A DNA stretch of 64,000 nucleotides from Rhodobacter sp. SGA-6-6 (GCF_011043545.1 NZ_JAAKGP010000004.1:62001-126000), one strand, 5' to 3'. Shown: positions 1-9,302, counted from the first letter of the stretch. Notes: generated from the letters alone by a model not told the origin. Program-made: numbers and translations.

Positions 1-1572
1 CGCCACCATGGCGCTGAAGTCGCCGACCCGGAACAGCATCACCACCGGGATCAGGTAGACGAAGCTCGGCAGCGTCTGCAGCGTGTCCACCACCCCGCCG
101 ATCCCCCGCCCCGCCGAGGGGCTGGAGGCCGCCCAGATCCCCAGCGGCACCCCGATCGCCATCGCGACCAGCACCGAGATGCCGCAGAGGTAAAGCGTCA
201 TCATCGCCTGCTCCCACAGCCCGGTGACGGCGACGAAGAGGCACAGCGCCGCGGCCAGCGCCGAGAGCCGCCAGCCGCCCAACCTCCACCCGGCCAGCGC
301 CAGCACGGCCAGCACGAAGGGCCAGGGCAGGGCGAAGAAGAAGCGCTTCACCGGCAGCATCAGGTGCTCCAGCATCCAGACCCGGAAGGTCTCCAGCTGG
401 TCGAAGTAATTGACGTTGATCCATTCCATCAGGCCCGACCAGAAGCCCTTGGTGGTGACGGTCCAGCCCTTGGGCCAGTCCTGCACCGCCGGAAGGACAA
501 GGCCGAGGAGCCCCGTCGCCAGCGCCACCGCCAGCACCAGCACCAGCCGCGGATGCCGCCTCCACCACGGGCCCTGCAGCGCCTGCCGCCCCCCGGCCCG
601 TTCGGCCAGCGCCTGCCCCAACCGGTCCAGCACCACCGCCAGCGCGGTGATCGCCAGCCCGGCCTCGATCCCGCCGCCGATGTTCAGGCGCCGCAAGGAC
701 TCCAGCACATCGGCGCCGAGGCCGCCGGCACCGATCATCGAGGCGATGATGACCATGTTGAGCGACAGCATGATCACCTGGTTCACCCCCACCATCAGGT
801 CGGGCAGCGCCACCGGCAGCATCACCTTGCGCATCCGCTGCCCGGGGGTGCAGCCGGCCATGGCGGCGAAATCCATGATCTCCGCCGGCACCGCCCGCAG
901 CGCCACCAGCGTCACCCGAACCATCGGCGGCATGGCATAGATCACCGTCGCCAGCAGCGCCGCCACCGGGCCGAAGCCGAACAGCACCAGCACCGGCACC
1001 AGATAGGCGAAGGTCGGAATGGTCTGCATCAGGTCGAGAAGCGGCATCAGCACCCGCTCCACCGGCTTCCAGCGCCAGCCGGCGATGCCGAGCGCCAGCC
1101 CGCCCGCCACCCCCATCGGCACCGCGATGACGATGGAGGCCAGCGTGACCATGGCGCTTTCCCACTGGCCGAACACCGCCAGATAGATCATCAGCGCCCC
1201 GGCCAGCAGGCCCAGCATCAGGTCGCGGGCATAGTGCCCCAAAGCGACGGCCGCCACCGTCACCGCCACCCAGCTGAGCGGCGGCACGATGGTCGCCGCG
1301 CGGCGGCCCTTGCCCTCGGTGATGCCGTCGACCAGCAGCACCCGCGCCGCCTCGTAGGGCGCCTCGACCACGGCGGCGAAGCCGCGGGTCAGGTCCTTGA
1401 AGCTGACCGGGCCGATGGCGGCGCTGTCGGTTAGCCACTTCATCCCGGCGCTGATCCAGCGCGCCATCGGCAGCTGCATCTCCTTCGCCGGCCACATCCA
1501 GCCTTCCGGCAGCAGCACCGCCAACACCAGCGCCGCAACCGCCAGCAGCGCCCATATGCCGCGCCAGAGCAT
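1..1572 (-). CDS. proW: ProW-type ABC importer permease, two fused permease domains (partial, C-terminus outside window)
   Basis: Inner-membrane permease of a glycine betaine/proline (ProW/OpuAB) class importer. Only 524 codons are present; the gene runs off base 1. A hydrophobic helix starts near residue 6. A first permease domain lies at about residues 140-290, with the segment LMQTIPTFAYLVP near 180 and the ATPase-coupling loop MDFAAMAGCTPGQRM near 230. After a ~130-residue linker a second copy starts; its TLQTLPSFVYLIP near residue 497 mirrors the first. Typical ProW has one such domain, so this is a duplicated, long permease. The start ATG overlaps the proV stop (TGATG), so translation is coupled. 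The family is clear; the ligand (betaine, proline, choline or a relative) is inferred only. Confidence 0.88.
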   Translation of the reverse strand, partial: MLWRGIWALLAVAALVLAVLLPEGWMWPAKEMQLPMARWISAGMKWLTDSAAIGPVSFKDLTRGFAAVVEAPYEAARVLLVDGITEGKGRRAATIVPPLSWVAVTVAAVALGHYARDLMLGLLAGALMIYLAVFGQWESAMVTLASIVIAVPMGVAGGLALGIAGWRWKPVERVLMPLLDLMQTIPTFAYLVPVLVLFGFGPVAALLATVIYAMPPMVRVTLVALRAVPAEIMDFAAMAGCTPGQRMRKVMLPVALPDLMVGVNQVIMLSLNMVIIASMIGAGGLGADVLESLRRLNIGGGIEAGLAITALAVVLDRLGQALAERAGGRQALQGPWWRRHPRLVLVLAVALATGLLGLVLPAVQDWPKGWTVTTKGFWSGLMEWINVNYFDQLETFRVWMLEHLMLPVKRFFFALPWPFVLAVLALAGWRLGGWRLSALAAALCLFVAVTGLWEQAMMTLYLCGISVLVAMAIGVPLGIWAASSPSAGRGIGGVVDTLQTLPSFVYLIPVVMLFRVGDFSAMVA

Positions 1573-2582
1573 CATCCGCCCCGCCCTACCAGCACGGCGA
1601 TCACCGCAGCGGGCGTGACATGGCCTACCGCCTGCCCGTCGCGCTCCACCGCGAAGGGAGCATTCGCGGCCACCACCTGCTCGGCCACGTCCTCCACCCG
1701 TGCGGCGGCGGGCAGGGTTCCGGCGATCCCCTCCGGCACCCCGGCCGCGGCGATCCGGCCCAAGGTCACCACCTTGGCCCGGGCGACATGGGCGGTGAAG
1801 GCGCGGACGTAATCGTCGGCGGGGGCCAGCACCAGATCCTCGGGCGAGGCCACCTGCACCAGCGCGCCGTCCTTCATGATGGCGATGCGGTCGGCCAGCC
1901 TTATCGCCTCGTCGAAGTCATGGGTGATGAAGACGATGGTCTTCTTCAGCTGGCGCTGGATGCGCAGGAACTCGTCCTGCATCTCGCGCCGGATCAGCGG
2001 GTCCAGCGCCGAGAACGGCTCGTCCAGGAACCACAGGTCCGGCTCCACCGCCAGGGATCGCGCGATCCCCACCCGCTGCTGCTGCCCGCCCGACAGCTGG
2101 CGGGGGAAATGCCGCTCGCGCCCCTGCAACCCGACCAGCGCCACCACCTCGCGCGCCCGCGCCTCGCGGGCCTCGCGCGCAAGGCCCTGCACCTCCAGCG
2201 GGAAGGCGACGTTCTCCAGCACGGTCAGGTGCGGCAAGAGGGCGAAGTTCTGGAACACCATCCCCATCCGGTGCCGCCGGATCTCGATCATCCGGGCCGG
2301 GCTGGCCTTCAGCAGGTCCTCGCCGTCATAGAGGATTTCGCCTGATGTCGGCTCCACCAGCCGCGACAGGCAGCGCACCAGCGTGGACTTGCCGGAGCCG
2401 GAGAGGCCCATGATGACGAAGATTTCCCCCTCGCCCACCTCCAGCGACACGTCGCGCACCGCACCGACATGGCCGGAGGCGCGGATGGCGTCGAGGTCGG
2501 CTCCGGCGGCGGCCAGCCGTTCGGGGTGCGGGCCGTAGACCTTCCACACATGGCGGCAGGCCAGCTTGACGGGTGGCGTCAT
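1572..2582 (-). CDS. proV: Glycine betaine/proline-type ABC importer ATPase
   Basis: ATPase subunit energising the permease encoded directly downstream. Counting from MTPPVK, Walker A GLSGSGKST lies near residues 59-67, the signature LSGGQQQR near 163, Walker B FLDEP near 185 and the switch histidine in ITHD near 220. The C-terminal ~90 residues after the ATPase core form a short CBS-like tail, as in ProV/OpuAA proteins that sense ionic strength. Two in-frame ATGs sit six bases apart; I chose the second because GGAAG lies six bases before it, while the first (2588) touches the ribosome site. The stop overlaps the next gene. The QAVGHVTPAAV segment near the end resembles half of a CBS pair. 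Confidence 0.88.
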   Translation of the reverse strand: MTPPVKLACRHVWKVYGPHPERLAAAGADLDAIRASGHVGAVRDVSLEVGEGEIFVIMGLSGSGKSTLVRCLSRLVEPTSGEILYDGEDLLKASPARMIEIRRHRMGMVFQNFALLPHLTVLENVAFPLEVQGLAREAREARAREVVALVGLQGRERHFPRQLSGGQQQRVGIARSLAVEPDLWFLDEPFSALDPLIRREMQDEFLRIQRQLKKTIVFITHDFDEAIRLADRIAIMKDGALVQVASPEDLVLAPADDYVRAFTAHVARAKVVTLGRIAAAGVPEGIAGTLPAAARVEDVAEQVVAANAPFAVERDGQAVGHVTPAAVIAVLVGRGG

Positions 2583-2658
2583 CTGCATCTTCCGTGATCG
2601 GGTCCGGCGGGGCGCAGGAGGACGTGGGGGCTTTCCCGCCCGCGCCCCGCCCCGGGGC

Positions 2659-3597
2659 CTACTGGGCGATCCAGGCGGACCAGGTGGCCTCGTTCGCGTC
2701 CATCCATTCGTCGACCACGTCCTCGATGGACTCGCCGTCCAGGTCGACCTTGGCGATCATCGCACCCATGGTGTCGTTGTCGATGGTGAAGGCCGTCACC
2801 GCCGCCGCCGCGCCCGGCCATTTCTCACCGAAGCCCTTCCAGGCCACCTTCCAGATCGGCCCGGTCGGCTTGCCGCAGTCATGGGTGGCATCGGGGTTCG
2901 AGCCCCAGGCCGGATCGGTGTAGCAGGCGGGCTCGTAGGGCGGGAAGGCGACCCATTCGCCCTGGAACTTCTGCGGCGCCCAGTGCGGGGCGTAGATCCA
3001 CAGCAGGATCGGGTCCTGGCGCTGGTAGGCGGCCTCCAGCTCGGCGAACATGGCGGCGTCGGTGCCGGCATGGATCACCTCGTAGTTGAGGTCAAGGGCG
3101 GCGATCCGCTCCTCGTCGAAGCCGCCCCAGGTGACCGGCCCGCCCAGATAGCGGCCCTTCGGCGCGGTCTCGGCGGTGGCGAACAGCTCGGCGCAATCGT
3201 TCAGCGCGGTCCAGTCCGGCAGGCCGGGGCATTTCTCCTTCATGTAGGAGGGATACCACCATTCCTCGATGGCCTTCATGCCGGTCTCGCCCAGGTTCAC
3301 CACATTGCCGGTGGCGATGGAGGCGTCCATGGCATCTCGGCCGGTGGTCTCCCACATCTCCATCGCGACATGCAGGTCGCCGGTCTCCAGCCCCGCGAAC
3401 TGCGCCAGGTAGTCGGCCTGCACCAGTTCCACGTTGTAGCCGGCTTCCTCCAGCACGGCGGCCATCAGGTTGGTGGTGATCAGCTGGCCGGTCCAGTCGT
3501 GCAGGGTCAGCTTGATCGGATCGTCGCTTTCCACCTGGGCCAGGGCCGGGGCGGCCAGGGCAAGGGCAAGCGCGGTGGTCAGGAACAAATGCTTCAT
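2659..3597 (-). CDS. proX: Glycine betaine/proline-type periplasmic substrate-binding protein
   Basis: Solute receptor of the importer and first gene of its operon, 76 bases before proV. The 312-residue product begins with a Sec signal peptide (MKHLFLTTALALALAAPALA, cleavage after ALA-Q near residue 21). The mature part has the OpuAC fold signature: an N-terminal IKLTLHDWTGQLITT strand-helix and several Trp residues (WEW-, WW-, LWIYAPHW) of the kind that form aromatic cages for quaternary amines in this family. Two Cys pairs (CPG/NDC and CYT/HDC) could form disulfides. The ligand is not provable from sequence; betaine, choline, carnitine or dimethylsulfoniopropionate are all possible. It is transcribed away from the DeoR gene. 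Confidence 0.85.
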   Translation of the reverse strand: MKHLFLTTALALALAAPALAQVESDDPIKLTLHDWTGQLITTNLMAAVLEEAGYNVELVQADYLAQFAGLETGDLHVAMEMWETTGRDAMDASIATGNVVNLGETGMKAIEEWWYPSYMKEKCPGLPDWTALNDCAELFATAETAPKGRYLGGPVTWGGFDEERIAALDLNYEVIHAGTDAAMFAELEAAYQRQDPILLWIYAPHWAPQKFQGEWVAFPPYEPACYTDPAWGSNPDATHDCGKPTGPIWKVAWKGFGEKWPGAAAAVTAFTIDNDTMGAMIAKVDLDGESIEDVVDEWMDANEATWSAWIAQ

Positions 3598-3693
3598 TCC
3601 GCAATCCTCTGCTGTTGGGTGATCGGCCCGCCGTTGCCCGGCAGTGCCCCTTGCCGCGAAGGCTGCGGCCGAATCCCCGGCCCTGTCAAAACA

Positions 3694-3747
3694 TTTGTGG
3701 GATTTTGTGGGTTCCTGTTGGATTTCCGTGGATTGCCACGCTATATG
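3694..3747 (+). promoter_or_regulatory. Candidate operator and promoter between proX and the DeoR gene
   Basis: TTTGTGGG occurs twice exactly 10 bases apart (3694-3701 and 3704-3711), on the same face of the helix. Just downstream a weak sigma-70-like pair TTGGAT (3718-3723) and TATATG (3742-3747), spaced 18 bases, precedes the ribosome site CGGAGG (3761-3766) of the regulator. The tandem repeat could be the regulator's binding site in the 180-base divergent spacer. The assignment is inferred from position and repetition only. Confidence 0.3.
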
Positions 3748-3777
3748 CCTGCGAAATCAACGGAGGCCCTGTCCGCC

Positions 3778-4536
3778 ATGCTGTCCAGCCCGCGCGAAGC
3801 CGCCATCCTCCAGTTGCTGCAGGAAACCGGCTCGGCCCGGATCGACGCGCTGGCCGCCCGGCTGGGGGTGACGGACGAGACCATCCGCAGGAACGTCAAG
3901 CGGTTGCAGGCGCAAGGCATGGTGACCCGGGTGCATGGCGGCGTGCATCTGAAAGACTGGGGGCCGGAGCCCAGCTTCGCGCAGAGGATGGTGCAGAACC
4001 CCGGGCCGAAGCGCCGCATCGCCGAGGCGGTGGCACGGATGCTGCCGGACGGCGCCTCGCTCTTCCTCGACGTGGGCTCGACCACCGCCTATGTGGCGCA
4101 GGCGCTGCGGGTGCGGCGCGAGCTGCTGGTGGTGACCAATTCGCTGGCGGTGGCGCAGGCGCTGACCGGGGTGAACGGCAACCAGGTCTTCATGGCGGGG
4201 GGCGAGCTGCGCAGCCATGACGGCGGCGCCTTCGGGGCCGGGGCGCTGGCCTTCGTGCAGCAGTTCCGCGTCAGCTACGCCGTGCTGTCGGTCGCCGCCA
4301 TCGCCGCGCCCGCCGGCTTCCTGTTGCAGGACCTGCGCGAGGCCGAATTCTCCCGCGCGATCATCGACCGGGCCGAGGAGACCATCGTCGCCGCCGACGC
4401 CTCGAAATTCGGCCGCTCCGCCCCGATCGCCATCGCCCCGCCCGACCGCTTCGCGCAACTGGTCACCGACCAGCCGCCGGAGGGCGACCTGGCCGCCCTG
4501 CTGACCGTCCACGGCACCAGGGTGACGCTGGCCTGA
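3778..4536 (+). CDS. DeoR/GlpR-family transcriptional regulator
   Basis: A 252-residue cytoplasmic regulator. Residues 5-55 form the DeoR winged helix (REAAILQLLQETGSARIDAL, then VTDETIRRNVKRLQAQGMVTR as the recognition helix and wing). Residues 75-230 are the DeoR C-terminal sensor, with DVGSTTAY, VTNSLAVAQAL and the ADASKFGRSA segment that binds sugar or polyol phosphates in relatives. The start was chosen at 3778 because CGGAGG ends 11 bases upstream; an in-frame ATG at 3745 has no such site. It is divergent from the betaine-type importer, which is an unusual partner for a sugar-phosphate regulator. It may control that operon or only itself; no other target is adjacent. Confidence 0.88.
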   Translation: MLSSPREAAILQLLQETGSARIDALAARLGVTDETIRRNVKRLQAQGMVTRVHGGVHLKDWGPEPSFAQRMVQNPGPKRRIAEAVARMLPDGASLFLDVGSTTAYVAQALRVRRELLVVTNSLAVAQALTGVNGNQVFMAGGELRSHDGGAFGAGALAFVQQFRVSYAVLSVAAIAAPAGFLLQDLREAEFSRAIIDRAEETIVAADASKFGRSAPIAIAPPDRFAQLVTDQPPEGDLAALLTVHGTRVTLA

Positions 4537-4574
4537 TCCGGCATCCGATTGCGCGGCTGCCGCCGCATTCCTTT

Positions 4575-4719
4575 CGTTGCGGCTGGCGGAGTTCCTTATG
4601 GCCGCTGTCGACTGATGGGGGCATTCTGCCCCCAAACCCCCTGAGGATATTTGGAGCAGGTGAATTTGAAGAAGACCTCTTCTCCATTTCACCTGCCCCC
4701 AAATATCCCCGCCGGAGGC
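4575..4719 (-). repeat. GGATATTT inverted-repeat element, copy 1
   Basis: Fills most of the spacer between the convergent DeoR and rppH genes. It contains a small hairpin GGGGGCA/TGCCCCC (4617-4633), then outer arms GGATATTTGG (4645-4654) and CCAAATATCC (4699-4708) enclosing an inner stem CAGGTGAA/TTCACCTG. It ends in GCCGGAGGC at 4719, 75 bases past the rppH stop. The same outer sequences recur at 23852 and 26476. It could act as a two-way terminator. Confidence 0.75.
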
Positions 4720-4793
4720 AAAACCCCGAGCCGGTTGCGCGCTTGCGCGCAGAGGCGAGACAAAAGGCTTGCGGCGAAGCCGCACAATTTCCT

Positions 4794-5291
4794 TCAGGCG
4801 AGATAGGCGCGGAAGCTGCGGACGACCTCTTCGTAGACCGCGCGCTTGAAGGGGACGATGGCGGCGATCATCTCGTCCACGTCGATCCAGCGCCAGCTCT
4901 CGAATTCGGGATGATCGGTGTCGATGCGGATCTGATCGTCGGTTCCGGTGAAGCGGAACAGGAACCACTTCTGCCTTTGCCCGCCGTATTTGCCGCCCCA
5001 GACCTTGCCCAGAAGCTCGGGCGGCAGGTCGTAGGTGACCCAGCCGTGGGTCTTGCCGACGAAGTCCACCAGGTCGCGGGTGACGCCGGTCTCCTCCCAC
5101 AGCTCGCGGTAGGCGGCCTCGCGCGGCTTCTCGCCGTCGTCGATGCCGCCCTGGGGCATCTGCCAGGCCGGCACCGGGCTGTCCTTGCGCTGGCCGGCGA
5201 AGACCAGGCCGTCGCGGTTGACCAGCATCACCCCCACGCAGGGGCGGTAAGGCAGGCCGCCGGGGCCCTTCGGATCCCTCCCCTCCGCCAT
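4794..5291 (-). CDS. rppH: RNA pyrophosphohydrolase (Nudix)
   Basis: Removes pyrophosphate from 5'-triphosphorylated RNA, which starts 5'-end-dependent mRNA decay. The 165-residue protein is the normal length for the family. The Nudix box spans residues 48-70: Gly-x5-Glu then [14 protein letters not shown], with REL-EE supplying the metal ligands. The N-terminal YRPCVGVML and the aromatic [16 protein letters not shown] segment are typical of RppH/NudH rather than other Nudix enzymes. It is the last gene of the gpmI-envC-ctpA-rppH operon and starts four bases after ctpA ends, so translation is probably coupled. Family and function assignment are both firm. Confidence 0.95.
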   Translation of the reverse strand: MAEGRDPKGPGGLPYRPCVGVMLVNRDGLVFAGQRKDSPVPAWQMPQGGIDDGEKPREAAYRELWEETGVTRDLVDFVGKTHGWVTYDLPPELLGKVWGGKYGGQRQKWFLFRFTGTDDQIRIDTDHPEFESWRWIDVDEMIAAIVPFKRAVYEEVVRSFRAYLA

Positions 5292-5295
5292 CGGC

Positions 5296-6639
5296 TCAGG
5301 GCGTCGCCATGGCGATGGTCGACAGGCCCTTCAGGATGTCGACGGCATAGGCCAGCTGGTAATCCTCGTCGCGCAGCTTGGCGGCGTCCTCGGCCTTGGT
5401 CTGCTCTTCCTGATACAGCTTCTTCTCGTCCTCGGTCATCGAGTCGTTGGTGATCGCGCCGCGCAGGTCGGCCTCGGAGGTGAGCCGGCGCTCCTCCTTC
5501 GCCGCATCGGCCGCCGCCGGATCCACAGGTTTCGACGGCTGCTGCACCACGATGTCGGGCGAGATGCCGAGCGCCTGGATCGACCGGCCCGAGGGGGTGT
5601 AGTAGCGCGCCGTGGTCAGCCGCATCGCCCCGTCGCCCTTCAGCGGGATCAGCTGCTGGACCGAGCCCTTGCCGAAGCTCTTGGTCCCCACCACGATCGC
5701 CCGGCGGTGGTCCTGCAAGGCCCCCGTCACGATCTCGGAGGCGGAGGCCGAGCCGCCGTTGATCAGCACCACCACCGGCTTGCCGCCGATCAGGTCGCCC
5801 GGGGTGGCGTTGTAGCGCTCGTCGTCCTGCGGGTTGCGGCCGCGGGTCGAGACGATCTCGCCGGTCTCCAGGAAGGCGTCGGAGACCGAGATCGCCTCGT
5901 TCAGAAGACCGCCCGGGTTGTTGCGCAGGTCGATGACCACGCCTTCCAGATTCTCGATCCCGCCCAGTTCGTCGATGCCCTTCTGCAGCTCGGCCTTCAG
6001 CCCGGGGGTGGTCTGGTCGTTGAAGGTGGTGACGCGCAGCACCACCGCCTTGCCGACCACCCGGCCCTTGACCGCCGTCAGCTTGATGGTGTCGCGGATG
6101 ATCGACACGTCGAAGGGCTCGGCCGTGCCCTTGCGGACCACGGTAATGATGATCTCGGACCCGACCGGGCCGCGCATCAGGTCCACCGCCTGGTCCAGCA
6201 TCAGGCCCGAGATGGATTCGCCGTTCACATGGGTGATATAGTCTCCGGCCTGAATGCCCGCATCCGCCGCCGGGGTGCCGTCCATCGGCGAGATCACCTT
6301 GACGAAGCCCTCTTCCTGGGTGACCTCGATCCCCAGGCCGCCGAATTCGCCCTTGGTCTGGACCTGCATGTCCTCGAAGTCCTTGGCGGACAGATAGCTG
6401 GAATGCGGGTCGAGCGAGGTGAGCATCCCGTTGATCGCCGCCTCGACCAGCTTGTCGGTCTCGACGGGTTCCACATACTGGGCGCGGATACGCTCGAAGA
6501 TATCGCCGAACAGGTCCAGCTGCTCGTAGACGCTGCTGTCATGGGCGGCGTTCTGCGCGATCAGCGGCCCGGCCACCTGCGTGGTGAACAGCGCCCCGGC
6601 CAGGGTGCCGCCCGCCGCGGCAAGGATCAGCTTCTTCAT
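5296..6639 (-). CDS. ctpA: C-terminal processing peptidase, S41 family
   Basis: Periplasmic or membrane-anchored serine protease that trims C-termini and, in relatives, controls peptidoglycan hydrolases. Residues 1-28 form a signal or anchor segment. A PDZ domain occupies about 98-180 (GGLGIEV...[14 protein letters not shown]). The S41 core follows, with the catalytic Ser299 in GGSASASEI and general-base Lys324 in SFGKGSVQ, 25 residues apart as in Tsp/Prc. The C-terminal 70 residues are charged and partly helical. At 447 residues it is of normal length. It lies six bases after the EnvC-like gene, which suits the known CtpA-hydrolase regulatory link. Confidence 0.95.
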   Translation of the reverse strand: MKKLILAAAGGTLAGALFTTQVAGPLIAQNAAHDSSVYEQLDLFGDIFERIRAQYVEPVETDKLVEAAINGMLTSLDPHSSYLSAKDFEDMQVQTKGEFGGLGIEVTQEEGFVKVISPMDGTPAADAGIQAGDYITHVNGESISGLMLDQAVDLMRGPVGSEIIITVVRKGTAEPFDVSIIRDTIKLTAVKGRVVGKAVVLRVTTFNDQTTPGLKAELQKGIDELGGIENLEGVVIDLRNNPGGLLNEAISVSDAFLETGEIVSTRGRNPQDDERYNATPGDLIGGKPVVVLINGGSASASEIVTGALQDHRRAIVVGTKSFGKGSVQQLIPLKGDGAMRLTTARYYTPSGRSIQALGISPDIVVQQPSKPVDPAAADAAKEERRLTSEADLRGAITNDSMTEDEKKLYQEEQTKAEDAAKLRDEDYQLAYAVDILKGLSTIAMATP

Positions 6640-6645
6640 CGTCTC

Positions 6646-7782
6646 TCACTCTCCTGTCGCGGCGGTGGCGGCGAACCACGGCATCGGGTTCACCGGCTCT
6701 GCGCCCTGTCTCAGTTCCAAGTAAAGCGTTTCCGTCCCCTGCGCGCCAGAGCCATCCTGGCCGCCCGTGGTGAATTCCGTGCCGTCGCCCGTGTCCTGCA
6801 CGCCGCCGCCCATCAGGCCGAGCGGCGCCCCGGCGGCGACCACTTCTCCGACCTCGCCATATAGGCTGTCGAGCCCGGCGAGAACGAGAAGATAGCCGTC
6901 GCCCGGCTCCAGCACGATCACATTTCCGTAGTCGAGCAGCGGGCCGAGGTAGCGGATCGTCGCCGGCCAGGGCGCGGTGACAAGCGCCCTTGGCCTTGTG
7001 GCCAGCGTCAGGCCGGGGCGGCGGACGCCGGCCGCATCGGCCTCGCCCGGGCGGCGCAGGATGGCGCCGAAGACCGGCAGCGGCAGCGTGGCCTTCGCGG
7101 TGGCGAAGCTGGAACCCGCGTCGGGATCGTCGGTGACGGCAAGGCCGGCAGCAAAGGCCTCCAGCGTGTCGGCGGATTCCAAGAGGCCCTTCAGCACCTC
7201 CGGGTCCTCGGTGAAGCGTTTCGGCAGGTCGGTGCGGTCCGAGATCGCCTGGCTCAGCGCCGCCCGCGCCTCTTGCGCCGCCTTCAGTCCCTCGGCCAGG
7301 GTTTGGCCCGCCGCGGTCTGCAGGGCGCGCAGCTCGGCCAGTTCGGTCAGTTCCGCCTTCAGCTGGTCGGCCTCGGCCTGCAGGGCCGGGGTGACCTCGG
7401 CCAGGATCATCCCCGATCGCGCCGTGCCCAGCGGGCCGTCGGGATGCAGGAGCAGAAGCGGCCCCGGCTCGGCTTCCATCCGCGCCAGCACGCCGAGCAA
7501 CTGGCCGATCTGGTCGCGCTTGGCGTTGAAGCTCAGCTCCAGCGTGGCCTCGCGCAGTTCCGCCTGCCGCAGCGCCTCGCGCAGGGCGGCAAGACCCTCC
7601 TCATAGGCGCGAATGGTCTTGGTCAGCGCGGCCACCCGGTCGCGGGCCTTGGTCGCCGTCTCCAGCGCCTGCACCGCCTCGGCCAGCGAGGCCGAGGCCG
7701 CGGCGGCCTGGTCGGCCACCGTCCCGGCCCGGGCGGCGGGGGCGGTCAGCAGAAGCGCAAGGAGGGCGGCGCGCAGGATCAT
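6646..7782 (-). CDS. EnvC-like murein hydrolase activator
   Basis: Exported coiled-coil protein with a degenerate LytM (M23) domain, predicted to activate amidases during septum splitting. The signal peptide is MILRAALLALLLTAPAARA. Residues 22-200 are a long heptad-rich coiled coil (ALREALRQAELREATLELS and similar). The LytM-like domain covers about 260-370. The motifs that bind zinc in active M23 peptidases are missing: YLLVLAGLDSLYGEVGEVV stands where H-x-H would be, so it is probably non-catalytic like EnvC. Its ATG overlaps the gpmI stop as ATGA. Its neighbour ctpA may process it or its partner. Function is inferred from family and operon. Confidence 0.85.
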   Translation of the reverse strand: MILRAALLALLLTAPAARAGTVADQAAAASASLAEAVQALETATKARDRVAALTKTIRAYEEGLAALREALRQAELREATLELSFNAKRDQIGQLLGVLARMEAEPGPLLLLHPDGPLGTARSGMILAEVTPALQAEADQLKAELTELAELRALQTAAGQTLAEGLKAAQEARAALSQAISDRTDLPKRFTEDPEVLKGLLESADTLEAFAAGLAVTDDPDAGSSFATAKATLPLPVFGAILRRPGEADAAGVRRPGLTLATRPRALVTAPWPATIRYLGPLLDYGNVIVLEPGDGYLLVLAGLDSLYGEVGEVVAAGAPLGLMGGGVQDTGDGTEFTTGGQDGSGAQGTETLYLELRQGAEPVNPMPWFAATAATGE

Positions 7783-9302
7783 GCCAGCAGGCTTTTCCCG
7801 GTCATCTCCGCCGGCTGGGGCAGACCCATCAGCGCCAGCAGCGTCGGCGCCAGGTCGGAAAGCCGCCCGCCGTCACGCAAGCGCGCGCCCCCCGGCCCGC
7901 CGACCAGGATCACCGGCACCGGGCTGAGCGTATGGGCGGTATGCGGGCCGCCCGTCACCGGGTCCACCATCACCTCGCAATTCCCATGGTCGGCGCAGAT
8001 CACCATCGCGCCGCCCGCCTTCTCCAGCGCCGCCACGGCGCGGGCCAGCCCGGCATCCACCGCCTCCACCGCCTTGATGGCGGCGGGCAGGCTGCCGGTG
8101 TGGCCCACCATGTCGGGGTTGGCGTAGTTCACCACGATCAGGTCGTAGCCCGCCTCGATGGCCTGCACGAAACGGTCGCTGACCTCCGGCGCCGACATCT
8201 CCGGTCGCAGGTCGTAGGTCGCCACCTTAGGAGATTGCGGCATGAAGCGGTCCTCGCCCGGAAAGGGCGCCTCGCGGCCGCCGTTCAGGAAGAAGGTGAC
8301 ATGGGGATATTTCTCGGTCTCCGCCAGCCGGAACTGCCGCAGCCCCTGCTTCGCCACCCATTCGCCCAGCGTGTTCACGATGTCCTGCTTGGGGAACATC
8401 GTGGTCATGTAGGCATCGTGCGCCGCGGAGTAGTCCACCATCCCCAGCCGCGCCGCCAGCTGCGGGCGGGGGCTGGTGGCGAAGGCGGCGAAGCCCGGGT
8501 CGCCGATGGCGGCAAGGATCTCGCGCGCGCGGTCGGCGCGGAAGTTCAGGAAGAACAGGCCGTCGCCGTCCTTCATCCCGGCATAATCGCCGATCACCGT
8601 GGCCGGGATGAATTCGTCCGTGATCTCCCTGGCATAGGACTGCGCGACGGCCTGCTGCGCGCTGTCCGCGCGGGCCTGCCCCCGGCCCTGCACCATGGCG
8701 GCATAGGCCAGCGCCACCCGCTCCCAGCGGTTGTCGCGGTCCATGGCGAAGTAGCGGCCGGTGACGGTGACGATCCGGGCGCCGGGGGGGAGCGCGGCCT
8801 CCACCTCGGCCAGCTGGCTGGCGGCGGAGGCGGGGGCGACGTCGCGGCCGTCGGTGATCGCGTGGATCGCCACCGGCACGCCCTCGGCGGCGATGATGCG
8901 GGCGGCTTCCAAGAGATGCGCCTGATGGGCATGGACCCCGCCGGGCGAGGTCAGCCCGGCCAGATGCGCGGTGCCGCGGCTGGCCTGGAGCGACGCGATG
9001 AACTCGCGCAGGGCGGGGACAGTGGCGAAGGAGCCCTCCTCGATGGCGAGGTCGATCTGGCCGAGGTCCATCGCCACCACCCGGCCGGCGCCGATGTTGG
9101 TATGGCCGACCTCGGAATTGCCCATCTGGCCGGTGGGCAGGCCGACATCGGGGCCGAAGGTGGTCAGGGTGGAATGCGGGCAGGTCGCCCAGAGCCGGTT
9201 GAAGGTGGGGACCCGCGCCTGCGCCGGGGCGCTGGCGGCCGGGTCCGGGCCGATGCCCCAGCCGTCGAGGATGCACAGGACGACGGGTCTCGGGGCGGGC
9301 AT
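7779..9302 (-). CDS. gpmI: 2,3-bisphosphoglycerate-independent phosphoglycerate mutase
   Basis: Interconverts 3- and 2-phosphoglycerate in glycolysis and gluconeogenesis, using two Mn ions and a phosphoserine. The 507-residue length fits the family. Asp13 in ILDGWG and Ser63 in GQMGNSEVGH are the metal and phospho-acceptor residues, and ADHGNCEVM near residue 440 supplies C-terminal metal ligands. Of two nearby ATGs, 9302 was chosen because AAGGAG lies six bases before it and abuts the other (9308). It heads the operon with envC, ctpA and rppH, a gene order common in Rhodobacterales, and its stop overlaps envC. Confidence 0.96.
   Translation of the reverse strand: MPAPRPVVLCILDGWGIGPDPAASAPAQARVPTFNRLWATCPHSTLTTFGPDVGLPTGQMGNSEVGHTNIGAGRVVAMDLGQIDLAIEEGSFATVPALREFIASLQASRGTAHLAGLTSPGGVHAHQAHLLEAARIIAAEGVPVAIHAITDGRDVAPASAASQLAEVEAALPPGARIVTVTGRYFAMDRDNRWERVALAYAAMVQGRGQARADSAQQAVAQSYAREITDEFIPATVIGDYAGMKDGDGLFFLNFRADRAREILAAIGDPGFAAFATSPRPQLAARLGMVDYSAAHDAYMTTMFPKQDIVNTLGEWVAKQGLRQFRLAETEKYPHVTFFLNGGREAPFPGEDRFMPQSPKVATYDLRPEMSAPEVSDRFVQAIEAGYDLIVVNYANPDMVGHTGSLPAAIKAVEAVDAGLARAVAALEKAGGAMVICADHGNCEVMVDPVTGGPHTAHTLSPVPVILVGGPGGARLRDGGRLSDLAPTLLALMGLPQPAEMTGKSLLA

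Noticed and set aside
364-1434. Plus-strand open frame of 356 codons
   Set aside because: Antisense shadow of the ProW-type permease; the product is His/Arg/Pro-rich with no fold or motif.
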